Assembly (NCBI GenBank): GCA_000433015.1
Contig: HF998003.1
Span: forward strand, 1 to 9,740
Source of the DNA: Firmicutes bacterium CAG:631
GTDB taxonomy: Bacteria; Bacillota_I; Bacilli_A; RFN20; CAG-631
DNA: 9,740 nt
Direction of reading: 5' to 3'
The notes beneath the pieces were generated by a model, which was given only the letters and a program-made list of their open reading frames with translations, made no database searches and had not been told where the DNA came from. Shown in pieces: positions 1-7,638 of the stretch (positions within the stretch are counted from its first letter, which is position 1; the number at the start of each line of letters is the position of its first letter). The translations under genes were made by a program, and so were the position numbers.

Positions 1-20
1 TTTTTTTTAAAAATTCTTGT

Positions 21-1013
21 TTATTCGCCATCTTTAGCTTCCTCTATGATTTTTAACATTTTTTGACATGGATGATTAATTTGAAGTTCTTTTAAATGTT
101 TTTTGATTCGATAAATCTCATATTGACTATAAAGAATCTTATAGACATATTCTTTTAATTTTTCTGTCGTTAAATTTTTTTCTTCAATCATTAAACACGC
201 CTCTTTTTGGGTTAAAAATAATGCATTTTTATATTGATGGTTATTGGTAACATAGGGTGATGGAATAAAAATACAAGGTTTTTCTGCAGCAATAATTTCA
301 CTCATGGTTGTTGCTCCTGCACGTGAAATGATTAAATCACTACTATAAATCAAATCTCTTAAAGGTTCATAATAATGGAATACCTTTAAATGGTTATCTT
401 CAGTGAATACTTGATTTTCATTATTTTTACCTAAAATGACAATAAAGTTGATTTTCTTTTCTTGTTCAACAAAATCTTTTATTTTATCTAAAACAGTTGA
501 AGAACCTAAACTTCCACAAACGATTAAAATCGTTGGCCTTCTTGTTTCAAAAAGGGATATTTTTTTACATTCAAAATTTTCAACAACCGGATTTCCAGTA
601 TAGATATATTTCTCATTTTCTTTAATCGGAAAAGATAAAAATACTTTTTTTGCAAATATTAAACTACATTGATTGGCCTTTCCAAAAACAACATTTTGTT
701 CACATAAATAAACCGGAATTTTAAGTTTTTTGGCAGCAAGGGTTGCAATAAAGCTAACTTTTCCTCCAAATGTAATTAAACAATCCAATTGCTGTTCAGC
801 AAATTGTTTTTTTAGAAATTGATATTTTTTATATGAACTCAATGTTGTAGGGACAACTATCCCATGAATGTTTTGCTGTTGATAAATTTTTTCATCAATT
901 TCTTTAAATAAAAAGACACTACATTGATGTTGAAAAGAAGTTGCATATTGATAAAAAGCGATACATGGATAAATATGTCCCCCACTACCACTGCCAATTA
1001 AAGCGATTTTCAT
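21..1013 (-). CDS. murG: UDP-GlcNAc:undecaprenyl-PP-MurNAc-pentapeptide GlcNAc transferase (MurG)
   Basis: Adds GlcNAc from UDP-GlcNAc to lipid I to make lipid II, on the inner face of the cytoplasmic membrane; GT-B fold glycosyltransferase. Seen in the 330-residue protein: an N-terminal glycine loop GSGSGGHIYP (7-16) with the conserved His13, CEQN (104-107, Glu105 matching the family Glu), GNPV (140-143) ending the N-terminal domain, GSLGS (167-171) opening the C-terminal domain, and the donor-binding signature SRAGATTMSEI (230-240) followed by PSPYVTNNHQYKNA (251-264). It is somewhat shorter than most MurG proteins (about 350-370) but holds all motifs. The ATG overlaps the ftsW stop by 4 bases (ATGA), with GGAGG at 1021-1025, 7-9 bases upstream. 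It stops with TAA, and the 20 bases beyond hold only an A/T-rich tract. The next gene lies outside the window. Confidence 0.97.
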   Translation of the reverse strand: MKIALIGSGSGGHIYPCIAFYQYATSFQHQCSVFLFKEIDEKIYQQQNIHGIVVPTTLSSYKKYQFLKKQFAEQQLDCLITFGGKVSFIATLAAKKLKIPVYLCEQNVVFGKANQCSLIFAKKVFLSFPIKENEKYIYTGNPVVENFECKKISLFETRRPTILIVCGSLGSSTVLDKIKDFVEQEKKINFIVILGKNNENQVFTEDNHLKVFHYYEPLRDLIYSSDLIISRAGATTMSEIIAAEKPCIFIPSPYVTNNHQYKNALFLTQKEACLMIEEKNLTTEKLKEYVYKILYSQYEIYRIKKHLKELQINHPCQKMLKIIEEAKDGE

Positions 1014-2101
1014 GTTTGTTCCTCCAATGTTGTATTCATAATTAATCCCATAGAAAACATTAGTAATGTTAAAGAAGAGCCTCCATAGGACATAAAAGGT
1101 AAAGTAATTCCAGTAACCGGAAGTAAACCAACGACGACTCCTAAATTAATAAAAACTTGAACAGCAATTAAAGATGTAAAACCAATTTTTAAAAAACTGG
1201 CAAATTCATTGGTTGACTGCATCGCACTTTTGAAACATTGATTTAATAAATAGATATAAAGAAAAATTAAAATGAGACTTCCAATGAATCCAAATTCTTC
1301 AGCATAAATCGCAAAGATAAAATCGGTTTGCGGTTCAGGAAGATAAAAAAACTTTTGAAAACTTCCATCGATTCCTCTTCCAATTAAACCTCCTGGACTA
1401 ATGGCATATAACGATTGAATAATTTGAAATCCACTTCCCAAAGGATCTTTCCAAGGATTAAAAAAAGCTAAAATGCGGTCGACGCGATAAGAGGCTGATA
1501 TAATTAAAAAGGCAAATGCAAAAGTACCGACCAAACCGATAAATATATAATTTTTAAAACGTGATTTTGAAACCATACACATAATGACAACTGCCGCTAA
1601 CATGACAAGTCCACTGCCAAAATCTGGTTGAAGCATAATAAGAAAAAAGCCAAAAATTGCAGGAAGTAATAAAGGAATAATCACTTTAACAAATTTATTT
1701 GTTTGCAAATAATAGTCCGTTAATTTGTTGGCCATATATAAGACAATTGCAATTTTAAAAAATTCAGAAGGTTGAAATAAAAAATCGCCAATGCCAAACC
1801 AACTGACAGAACCTCCTCTTTCTACACCTAACCCTGGAATGAGCAATAATGCAAGAAGAACTAATGATAAAAGTAATAAAAGGCCAGTATGCTTCTTTAC
1901 CTTATTTAAATTTACTTTCATACCAATAAACAACATAATCGTTCCTAAAATTAAAAAGATAAATTGTCTTTTTAAATAGTAGGTGCCATCATTATAGATG
2001 TAATTAGCCCATACTCTACTTGAACTATAAACCATATAAATGCCAATAATTAAAATAAGATATAATGGGACAAGAATTTTAAAATTAATCTTATTCTTCA
2101 T
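1010..2101 (-). CDS. ftsW: SEDS-family peptidoglycan polymerase, FtsW/SpoVE type
   Basis: Polytopic membrane glycosyltransferase of the SEDS family (FtsW, RodA, SpoVE), which polymerises lipid II into glycan strands with a class B PBP. The 363 residues form about ten hydrophobic segments. The SEDS signature runs from NLGVVVGLLPVTG (319-331) to ITLPFMSYGGSS (332-343). The loop LPEPQTDFIFA (254-264) carries Asp260, matching the essential Asp of the family. FNPWKDPLGSGFQ (214-226) and LQPDFGSG (157-164) are also typical. Position between murD and murG is that of spoVE in Bacillus subtilis and ftsW elsewhere. With Spo0A nearby, a spore-cortex role (SpoVE) cannot be told from a division role (FtsW) by sequence alone. 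The start overlaps the end of murD by 11 bases, and AGGAG at 2110-2114 is 8 bases upstream of the ATG. Stop is TGA. Confidence 0.95.
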   Translation of the reverse strand: MKNKINFKILVPLYLILIIGIYMVYSSSRVWANYIYNDGTYYLKRQFIFLILGTIMLFIGMKVNLNKVKKHTGLLLLLSLVLLALLLIPGLGVERGGSVSWFGIGDFLFQPSEFFKIAIVLYMANKLTDYYLQTNKFVKVIIPLLLPAIFGFFLIMLQPDFGSGLVMLAAVVIMCMVSKSRFKNYIFIGLVGTFAFAFLIISASYRVDRILAFFNPWKDPLGSGFQIIQSLYAISPGGLIGRGIDGSFQKFFYLPEPQTDFIFAIYAEEFGFIGSLILIFLYIYLLNQCFKSAMQSTNEFASFLKIGFTSLIAVQVFINLGVVVGLLPVTGITLPFMSYGGSSLTLLMFSMGLIMNTTLEEQT

Positions 2102-3314
2102 CGTCTTGGCTCCTATAACGTTGAATTAATTGTTCAAAATGATATCCTCGTTCTTGGTAATTTTGATATTGATCAAAACTGCTGGTTGCGGGTGAAAACA
2201 AAATAACTTTTTTATCAATTTTTAGTGATGTCGCATATTTAAAAGCTTTTTCTAAATCATCAAAAACAATAATATTTTTAATTTTTTTAGACACTTTATC
2301 TTTAATTTGACCATAGACAACCAAGCGATAATAGGATAAATTTTTTAATGGTTTGTAGTTTAATTTTTTATCTTTTCCACCAATAATTAAAATAATATTT
2401 TTTTGTGGTGGTATATTTTTAAAAGCAAAAATGGCCGAATCAACCGAAGTAGATTTTGAATCATTAATAAATAATATGTCATTCACCCAAGTTTGCTGTT
2501 GGCGAAAGGGCAACGGATGAAACTGATTTAAGGTAAGTAAGAAAGTTTTTAAATCAATGTTTAAAATTTGTTTGATTTCATATAGAACTAAAATTTGCGT
2601 TTTATAGCATTGAATTTCACTTGGTATATCCATTTTGTAAAATAAAGTAGGATCAATACATCGAATAGTGGCCCTTACTTTATGAATAGGGATTTGTTTA
2701 ATTGCGGGATTATAAATAAAATAATCGTTAAAATCAGCATATTTATAAATATTCATTTTTGATTGATAGTAACTTTTTAAAGAACGAACACTATCTAAAT
2801 GATTGGGTGAAAGATTTAAAATTGTACTTAGATGTGGATGATAAAATGTTAAATTTTCTAATTGAAAACTAGATAATTCGACGATTAAATAATCTAAGTT
2901 TTTAAATTCGTCTTTATAAGAAAAAATTGGTAAATGAGAATTCCCACAAACAAGCACTTTAAATCGAGCATTTTTTAGTAGTTGCTCAATCAAATGAACA
3001 CACGTCGTTTTTCCATTTGAACCGGTTATTGCAATCACTTTCGTTTCAATTTGAAAAAGATAAAATAAATCTAATTCAGAGATGACTTTGAATTTTTTTT
3101 TGATTTTACGAAATACAGGATGTATTTCACTAATTCCTGGACTTTTAATGACATAATCGATATTTTTTAATTTTAAAAGCTGATTGTCAAACAATAAATC
3201 ATTGTTTGATTTTTCCTCAATTTTACAAGCAAAATCAACATCTTGATTCATTTCTTTTAAAAATTGAGCAATCGCTTGTGTTGTTTTTCCTTTTCCTAAT
3301 AATAAAAATCTCAT
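2091..3314 (-). CDS. murD: UDP-N-acetylmuramoyl-L-alanine--D-glutamate ligase (MurD)
   Basis: Cytoplasmic ATP-dependent Mur ligase that adds D-Glu to UDP-MurNAc-L-Ala. The frame stays open up to 3389, but I place the start at 3314. There the ATG overlaps the mraY stop (ATGA), GGAG at 3322-3325 sits 7 bases upstream, and MRFLLLGKGKTTQA begins directly with the nucleotide-fold strand and glycine loop of MurD. The 25 upstream residues only shadow the end of mraY. In the 407-residue product: P-loop ITGSNGKTT (96-104, Lys102), ELSSFQLE (146-153), LNLSPNHLD (166-174), Lys186 as probable carbamoylated lysine, NDSKSTS (284-290), LPFRQQ (268-273), and SPATSSFDQYQNYQERG (374-390). The length is a little below the usual 440-450, mostly through a compact N-terminal domain. 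An A9 run in the coding strand (plus 3093-3101) encodes Lys72-74. Confidence 0.96.
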   Translation of the reverse strand: MRFLLLGKGKTTQAIAQFLKEMNQDVDFACKIEEKSNNDLLFDNQLLKLKNIDYVIKSPGISEIHPVFRKIKKKFKVISELDLFYLFQIETKVIAITGSNGKTTCVHLIEQLLKNARFKVLVCGNSHLPIFSYKDEFKNLDYLIVELSSFQLENLTFYHPHLSTILNLSPNHLDSVRSLKSYYQSKMNIYKYADFNDYFIYNPAIKQIPIHKVRATIRCIDPTLFYKMDIPSEIQCYKTQILVLYEIKQILNIDLKTFLLTLNQFHPLPFRQQQTWVNDILFINDSKSTSVDSAIFAFKNIPPQKNIILIIGGKDKKLNYKPLKNLSYYRLVVYGQIKDKVSKKIKNIIVFDDLEKAFKYATSLKIDKKVILFSPATSSFDQYQNYQERGYHFEQLIQRYRSQDDEE

Positions 3315-4285
3315 CCCATCACTCCAATCATTGAGGCAATCATTGCTAAAATAAATCCAATCATCCAAAAACTCATGACAACTTTCCACTCTGGAACTCC
3401 CTTTTTTTCAAAATGATGATGAATGGGTGCCATCTTAAAAATTCTTTTCCCATGTGAAAGTTTAAAAAATCCAACTTGCAAAATAACCGATACAATTTCT
3501 AGTAAAAATAAAAATCCACTAACCAAAATTAACAATTCATTTTTCAATACGATAGCTATCATGGCATAAACTGCACCAATTGATAATGAACCCACATCTC
3601 CCATGAATAGTCTTGCAGGATTGAAATTGTATCTTAAAAATCCAGCTAAACTACCAATAAAGGCCATGATAAAATAAGAAATTTCCACTTGTTTATCTTT
3701 TAATGCGATGATTAAAAAAGGTAAAATTGCACTAATCATTAAACCTGAGGCCAAGCCGTCTAGACCATCGGTGAAATTGACAGCATTTGCCGTTCCCATT
3801 AAAACGAAAAGATAATAGACAATTAAAAATGAACCTACTGGAATGCTAATATGAATAAGAGGAAAACTTAATGATTCAATTTGCTCCCTTTGCATTAAAT
3901 ATAAAGCAACTAAACTACCAATCAATTCTAATAATAATCTTAATTTTGCACTTAATCCATCGGAATTTTTGTAAATAATTTTAAAAAGATCATCCATCAT
4001 CCCTATGATTCCAAAAAATAGAAAAATAAATATAATGGCTAACATTTGATTGTTCAAATAAAATTTTGGTACAAAAAGAAGAAATGAAATGAGTGTTGAT
4101 CCAATAAGGATGCATCCTCCCATGGTAGGAGTTCCTTTCTTTTTTTGATGGGTTTCAACGATGTCTTTACGAATATATTGCTGCACTTCTCTTTTTTTTG
4201 AAAAATAAATATAACCTTTACAAAAAAAACTACATAAAAGAAAAGAGATAATAAAACAAAGCATTAACTTTAAAAAGTCATTCAT
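3311..4285 (-). CDS. mraY: Phospho-N-acetylmuramoyl-pentapeptide-transferase (MraY)
   Basis: Integral membrane enzyme that moves phospho-MurNAc-pentapeptide from UDP onto undecaprenyl phosphate, making lipid I. The 324-residue protein has about ten hydrophobic segments, near the normal length for the family. Visible motifs: KKKGTPTMGG (48-57); Asp98-Asp99 in MMDDL; NAVNFTDGLDGLASG (167-181) with Asn170, Asp173 and Asp176; FMGDVGSL (227-234) with Asp230; and the triple-His motif APIHHHFEKKG (286-296). These cover the Mg2+ and nucleotide-binding residues, with Asp98, Asp99 and Asp230 matching the key aspartates of E. coli MraY. The usual DGPxSH before the GTPTMGG motif reads DIVETH here, a mild divergence. 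The ATG overlaps the murE end by 8 bases. The ribosome site GAAAGG (4296-4301) is 10 bases upstream, a slightly long spacing. Stop TGA overlaps the murD start. Confidence 0.97.
   Translation of the reverse strand: MNDFLKLMLCFIISFLLCSFFCKGYIYFSKKREVQQYIRKDIVETHQKKKGTPTMGGCILIGSTLISFLLFVPKFYLNNQMLAIIFIFLFFGIIGMMDDLFKIIYKNSDGLSAKLRLLLELIGSLVALYLMQREQIESLSFPLIHISIPVGSFLIVYYLFVLMGTANAVNFTDGLDGLASGLMISAILPFLIIALKDKQVEISYFIMAFIGSLAGFLRYNFNPARLFMGDVGSLSIGAVYAMIAIVLKNELLILVSGFLFLLEIVSVILQVGFFKLSHGKRIFKMAPIHHHFEKKGVPEWKVVMSFWMIGFILAMIASMIGVMG
3322..3325 (-). promoter_or_regulatory. Shine-Dalgarno GGAG that sets the murD start
   Basis: Reading the minus strand, GGAG is followed by seven bases and then ATG at 3314-3312. 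The site lies inside the last codons of mraY, so ribosomes finishing mraY could reinitiate here. It is the main reason for choosing the 407-residue MurD over a form extended to 3389. Confidence 0.75.
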
Positions 4286-5636
4286 AGGATTTCAGCCTTT
4301 CTAAAATACATTGCTTATCGTTATGCAAAATTTTTTGCTGTTTAATTAATTGAAAATCTTCATTTCCCTTTCCTACAATGGCAATAATATCGTTTTCTTT
4401 GGCATGAGTGATACTATAATCGATGGCTTCTTTTCTAGATAAGATGACTTTGGCTTGTAATCCACTTTTTAAAATATCTTGAATGATATCTTGAGGATTT
4501 TCATCACGCGGATTATCGTTCGTTAAAATCGTTTTCGTTGCATATTGCATCGCTATTTTTCCCATGATTTTTCGCTTTTGTTTGTCTCGATTTCCTCCAC
4601 ATCCAAACACCAATGTAATTTTGCGTTGATATTGTTTTTTTAAAGCCATTAATAAATTTTTTAATGCATTTGGTGTATGTGCATAATCTAAAATAACCAT
4701 AAACTTTTTATCGTATAAAATTTGACTTCTTCCTAAATCAAAGGAATATTCATCTAAAGTTTTTTGAATGATTGCTTCTTGAATATTAAAATATTTTCCT
4801 AAAGCATAGGTAGCAAGCAAATTATATTGATTATAAGAAAGAACATCTTCACGACTATAATCTTTCAAAGTATATTTTCCAAATGTTTTACCATAAGTAA
4901 TAACATTACTATGAACACTTGCTATCAAATCCATCCCCTTTTTATCATCGATATTGATAATGGCCACATCTTTTTTGGATAAGGTTAGAAATAATGACTT
5001 TTTCACTTCAAAGTAATTCGTCATATTGAGATGAAAATCAAGATGATCTTGACTAAAATTGGTAAAGACTAAAGCATTAAAATGAATAAAATTGATGCGA
5101 TTTTCTAAAATAGCATGGCTAGAAACTTCTAAAACTAAATACTGTGGTTTGCTTTTAAAATTCAAAAAATGATGGACAAATTCAATGGGATTTAACGTTG
5201 TATTATTGGTTAAAATTTCTTCGTCTTCATATTGAATTTTTCCCGTTCCAATATAAGCAACACGTTGCTTATTATTTTTTAAAAGATGGGTAATCATGGT
5301 AGCCGTGGTTGTTTTTCCACATGTTCCACATACACCAATCACAGAAACATTTTTTAACAATTGAGGATACAATATAGATACCATTTGTGATAGTCGATAT
5401 TTTAAATTTTGAATATAGATGATTTTAGGATGAAACATTTCTTTATAGGTAAGTACAATACCTACATTTTGAAGATTTTTTTGATTGACATCGGTTAAAG
5501 CATCATGATATTGTCCTTTTAAGGCAATAAAAGCGGTTTTTGAATCCAGATGGTCATTACTTAAAGATAAATGTGTAATTTTTCCTTTGATTTTACTTTT
5601 TATTCCCAATTTTTTCAAAAATTTTTTCGTTTTCAT
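4278..5636 (-). CDS. murE: UDP-N-acetylmuramoyl-tripeptide synthetase (MurE), probably meso-diaminopimelate-adding
   Basis: Cytoplasmic Mur ligase that adds the third residue of the stem peptide to UDP-MurNAc-L-Ala-D-Glu. I start it at the ATG at 5636, because the N-terminus MKTKKFLKKLG matches the family and GGGA (5644-5647) lies 7 bases upstream. An in-frame TTG at 5657 would add seven residues. In the 452-residue form: P-loop GTCGKTT (104-110), LEVSSHAI (169-176), TNFSQDHLDFH (192-202), Lys212 as probable carbamoylated lysine, LDYAHTPNAL (316-325), DNPR (374-377) and GKGNEDFQ (422-429, Glu426). DNPR is the known meso-diaminopimelate specificity motif; lysine-adding enzymes of the S. aureus type have DNPA. 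This predicts meso-DAP peptidoglycan, by inference from the motif. The P-loop has Cys106 where Asn is usual. It follows the PBP gene by 4 bases and overlaps mraY by 8. Confidence 0.95.
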   Translation of the reverse strand: MKTKKFLKKLGIKSKIKGKITHLSLSNDHLDSKTAFIALKGQYHDALTDVNQKNLQNVGIVLTYKEMFHPKIIYIQNLKYRLSQMVSILYPQLLKNVSVIGVCGTCGKTTTATMITHLLKNNKQRVAYIGTGKIQYEDEEILTNNTTLNPIEFVHHFLNFKSKPQYLVLEVSSHAILENRINFIHFNALVFTNFSQDHLDFHLNMTNYFEVKKSLFLTLSKKDVAIINIDDKKGMDLIASVHSNVITYGKTFGKYTLKDYSREDVLSYNQYNLLATYALGKYFNIQEAIIQKTLDEYSFDLGRSQILYDKKFMVILDYAHTPNALKNLLMALKKQYQRKITLVFGCGGNRDKQKRKIMGKIAMQYATKTILTNDNPRDENPQDIIQDILKSGLQAKVILSRKEAIDYSITHAKENDIIAIVGKGNEDFQLIKQQKILHNDKQCILERLKSYE

Positions 5637-5640
5637 TTTA

Positions 5641-7545
5641 TCATCCCATAAAAACAACGATTGTTTTTCCTTCCTCTAATTTTGTGCCCACCTTTGGCAA
5701 TTGATCTAACACTTGATCACCCTCACCAATAATCTCAAATTTAAAATATTTGGATTTTAAAGCGCTTCTATCTTTGCCAATGTAATTTTCAACTTCATAG
5801 GTTTTTGTATCCATCCATGTATATTCAAATTCAATTCCATCATATTTTTTTTCAACGCCTAATACCATTAATGCATCTTCTAATATATTTTTAATAATGG
5901 GACCAATAATCGTTCCACCATATTGGATGGTACTTTTAGGATTATCCATTGCAACATAAACGACAATTTGAGGATTATCCATTGGTGCTCCAGCTAAAAA
6001 GGATAAAATATATTCATTTTCAAGATAAACGCCATTCACCGCTTTTTGCGCTGTTCCCGTTTTTCCACCCACTTTATACCCTTCAATGTAAGCTTTTCGT
6101 CCACTTCCTTTGGAAACAACACTTTCTAGTGCATAACGCATAAGACCACTTGTTTCTTTACTAATGACATTTTCTCTTTCAATTGCTGTTGGAAAATCAA
6201 ATAATACTTCTTGTGTACTGGTTAAAATAAGAGATTTTGATATTTTGGGAACGTAAAGCGTTCCTCCGTTAATTAAAGCACAAAAAGCGCGAACCAATTG
6301 AATAGCAGTTGTGGAAATTCCTTGCCCAAAAGCAGTCGTTGCATTCTCTAATTCTCCATAGTCTTCATAGTCAAAAAAGATGCCACTTGATTCCCCTACT
6401 AAATCAACTCCTGTTTTTTTAGAAAAGCCAAAAGCTTTAACATATTCATATAATTTTTCTGCACCTAATCTTCTAGATATTTCCACAAATCCAGGGTTAG
6501 ATGAATTTTCTAATACTTCTAAAAAGGTTTGTAATCCGTGTCCTCCCTTTTTCCATGATTTGATGACTCTTCCTTCAACAACTACGGATCCAGTATCATA
6601 ATAAGTATCTTTAAACATATCAAATTCTTTTTCTTCCAAGCCTGCTGCAAAAGAAAATGATTTAAAAGTAGATCCGGGTTCAAAATTCATCCAAATGGGT
6701 AAATTACGATTATAAACTTCTTGTGTAGCATTTTGATATTCATTAGGATTATAAGTGGGTCGATTTGAAATTGCTAAGATATCCCCATTATTTGGATTCA
6801 TCGCTAATGCCATAATAGAATCAGGTTTATATTTTGCATAAGCATTTGTTAATTCTCGTTCCATAATTTCTTGTATTTTTAAATCAACCGTTAATTGTAA
6901 AGATAAACCACTTACAGGGCTTTCAATTCGACTAATAAAGCCATTCATCAATCCACCTTTAGCATCCATTTTATAGTTTAAAGAACCATTTTTACCTTTT
7001 AAATAGTCATCATATTTGCCTTCAATGCCAGCTAATCCTTGATTATCAATGCCGACAAATCCTAAACTTGGAGCTAATAATTCATTAAAAGGATAGTATC
7101 GCTTCGAATCTTGAACGACATATACGCCATCCATTTTTAAATCTGTAATTGCTTTAGCTTGTTCTTCACTGATTTGTCTCCCTTCTGGTGATAATCGTTC
7201 AATAGAGACACTTTTGCTAATTTTTGCTAATATTTTTTCATAATCTGCATTTAAAATTTTGGCTAATTTTTGAGCGCATTGCTCTTTATCTTTAACTTGA
7301 AATGGAATGACAACAACAGACATTGTTGGAAGATTACTCGCAAGAATTTCCATGTTGGCATCATAGATATTTCCTCTAGCTGCCTCTAATGGAAAGCTTC
7401 TTTCCCATAATTCTGTGGCTTTTAAGGAAATTTTTTCATATTCAAAAAACTGTGAGTACCCTAGTTTTAAAATGACACAGACAATTAAACCAATCGTAAT
7501 CACTCTTAAAATATGTATTTTCTTTTTTAGATTATAAAAGATCAT
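5641..7545 (-). CDS. Class B penicillin-binding protein with one PASTA domain (SpoVD/FtsI type transpeptidase)
   Basis: Membrane-anchored D,D-transpeptidase that crosslinks peptidoglycan, presumably paired with the SEDS protein of the same operon. In the 634 residues: short cytoplasmic start, one transmembrane helix (about 11-29), the N-terminal class B module opening with ARGNIYDANMEILA (56-69), and GFVGIDNQGLAGIE (162-175). The transpeptidase domain carries Ser292-Thr-Phe-Lys295 (catalytic serine and lysine), Ser348-Ser-Asn350, and Lys495-Thr-Gly497. A single PASTA-like repeat occupies about 575-634. One PASTA domain and the length resemble Bacillus SpoVD (about 645 residues); Bacillus PBP2B carries two. 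Spo0A nearby makes a sporulation role possible, but a vegetative FtsI role is equally possible if this is the only dcw PBP, so I give no symbol. The ATG follows GGGG (7551-7554) by five bases. It is first in the operon; the stop is 4 bases before murE. Confidence 0.93.
   Translation of the reverse strand: MIFYNLKKKIHILRVITIGLIVCVILKLGYSQFFEYEKISLKATELWERSFPLEAARGNIYDANMEILASNLPTMSVVVIPFQVKDKEQCAQKLAKILNADYEKILAKISKSVSIERLSPEGRQISEEQAKAITDLKMDGVYVVQDSKRYYPFNELLAPSLGFVGIDNQGLAGIEGKYDDYLKGKNGSLNYKMDAKGGLMNGFISRIESPVSGLSLQLTVDLKIQEIMERELTNAYAKYKPDSIMALAMNPNNGDILAISNRPTYNPNEYQNATQEVYNRNLPIWMNFEPGSTFKSFSFAAGLEEKEFDMFKDTYYDTGSVVVEGRVIKSWKKGGHGLQTFLEVLENSSNPGFVEISRRLGAEKLYEYVKAFGFSKKTGVDLVGESSGIFFDYEDYGELENATTAFGQGISTTAIQLVRAFCALINGGTLYVPKISKSLILTSTQEVLFDFPTAIERENVISKETSGLMRYALESVVSKGSGRKAYIEGYKVGGKTGTAQKAVNGVYLENEYILSFLAGAPMDNPQIVVYVAMDNPKSTIQYGGTIIGPIIKNILEDALMVLGVEKKYDGIEFEYTWMDTKTYEVENYIGKDRSALKSKYFKFEIIGEGDQVLDQLPKVGTKLEEGKTIVVFMG
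5644..5647 (-). promoter_or_regulatory. Shine-Dalgarno GGGA supporting the murE ATG start
   Basis: On the minus strand GGGATGA, with its GGGA here, ends the PBP gene and is followed after seven bases by the murE ATG at 5636-5634. The PBP stop TGA is part of the same stretch, so termination and restart are adjacent. Its position favours this ATG over the TTG at 5657. Confidence 0.55.
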
Positions 7546-7566
7546 CCTATCCCCACATTTCTATAA

Positions 7567-7595
7567 ATTATATGCTGGGAAGATAAAAATTAAAA
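7567..7595 (-). promoter_or_regulatory. Probable promoter of the PBP-murE-mraY-murD-ftsW-murG operon
   Basis: On the minus strand a perfect -10 box TATAAT (7572-7567) is preceded after 17 bases by TTTTAA (7595-7590), which matches the -35 consensus TTGACA at only three of six positions. Transcription would start near 7560, leaving a leader of about 15 bases before the PBP ATG. The site lies just past the terminator of the preceding gene, in the only gap ahead of the operon, so its location supports it. The weak -35 leaves room for an activator or an alternative sigma factor, but I see no Spo0A box (TGTCGAA) beside it. Confidence 0.55.
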
Positions 7596-7601
7596 CAAAA
7601 C

Positions 7602-7630
7602 AAAAAAAGTATAGCCGAAACTATACTTTT
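7602..7630 (-). terminator. Rho-independent terminator after the 456-residue membrane protein gene
   Basis: Read on the minus strand, AAAAGTATAG (7630-7621), TTTCGG (7620-7615) and CTATACTTTT (7614-7605) form a perfect 10-bp stem, and the run of T continues through 7602. The loop can be read as UUCG closed by a U-G pair. It begins 8 bases after the TAG stop of the upstream gene. The stem is rich in A/T, but the perfect pairing, U tract and position make it convincing. It separates the upstream gene from the cell-wall operon. The plus-strand side lacks a T tract, so it should work in one direction only. Confidence 0.85.
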
Positions 7631-7638
7631 CATTTAAA

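Noticed and set aside
1..20. Terminator after murG
   Set aside because: The 20 bases hold only an A/T-rich stretch. No hairpin is visible and the window ends, so operon continuation cannot be judged.
1791..1979. Plus-strand open frame of 62 codons
   Set aside because: It lies wholly antisense to ftsW, has no ribosome site or recognisable protein feature, and is explained by the coding bias of the opposite strand.
3315..3389. Longer murD start adding 25 residues
   Set aside because: The extra residues re-read the end of mraY in another frame and resemble no MurD N-terminus, while the ATG at 3314 has a well-spaced GGAG and a 4-base stop-start overlap.
5637..5657. TTG start for murE adding seven residues
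   Set aside because: It lies inside the PBP gene with its GGA-rich ribosome site about 10 bases away, and the ATG at 5636 begins with the normal MurE N-terminus and has a closer Shine-Dalgarno. It is not excluded.
5949..6143. Plus-strand open frame of 64 codons
   Set aside because: It is antisense to the transpeptidase domain of the PBP gene, with no supporting signal.
6380..6601. Plus-strand open frame of 73 codons
   Set aside because: It is antisense to the PBP gene. Its proline- and serine-rich sequence is a shadow of the codons on the other strand.
7546..7638. Spo0A binding box in the gap before the PBP operon, or in the gap 9010-9091
   Set aside because: I looked for TGTCGAA or its complement in both gaps and found none.
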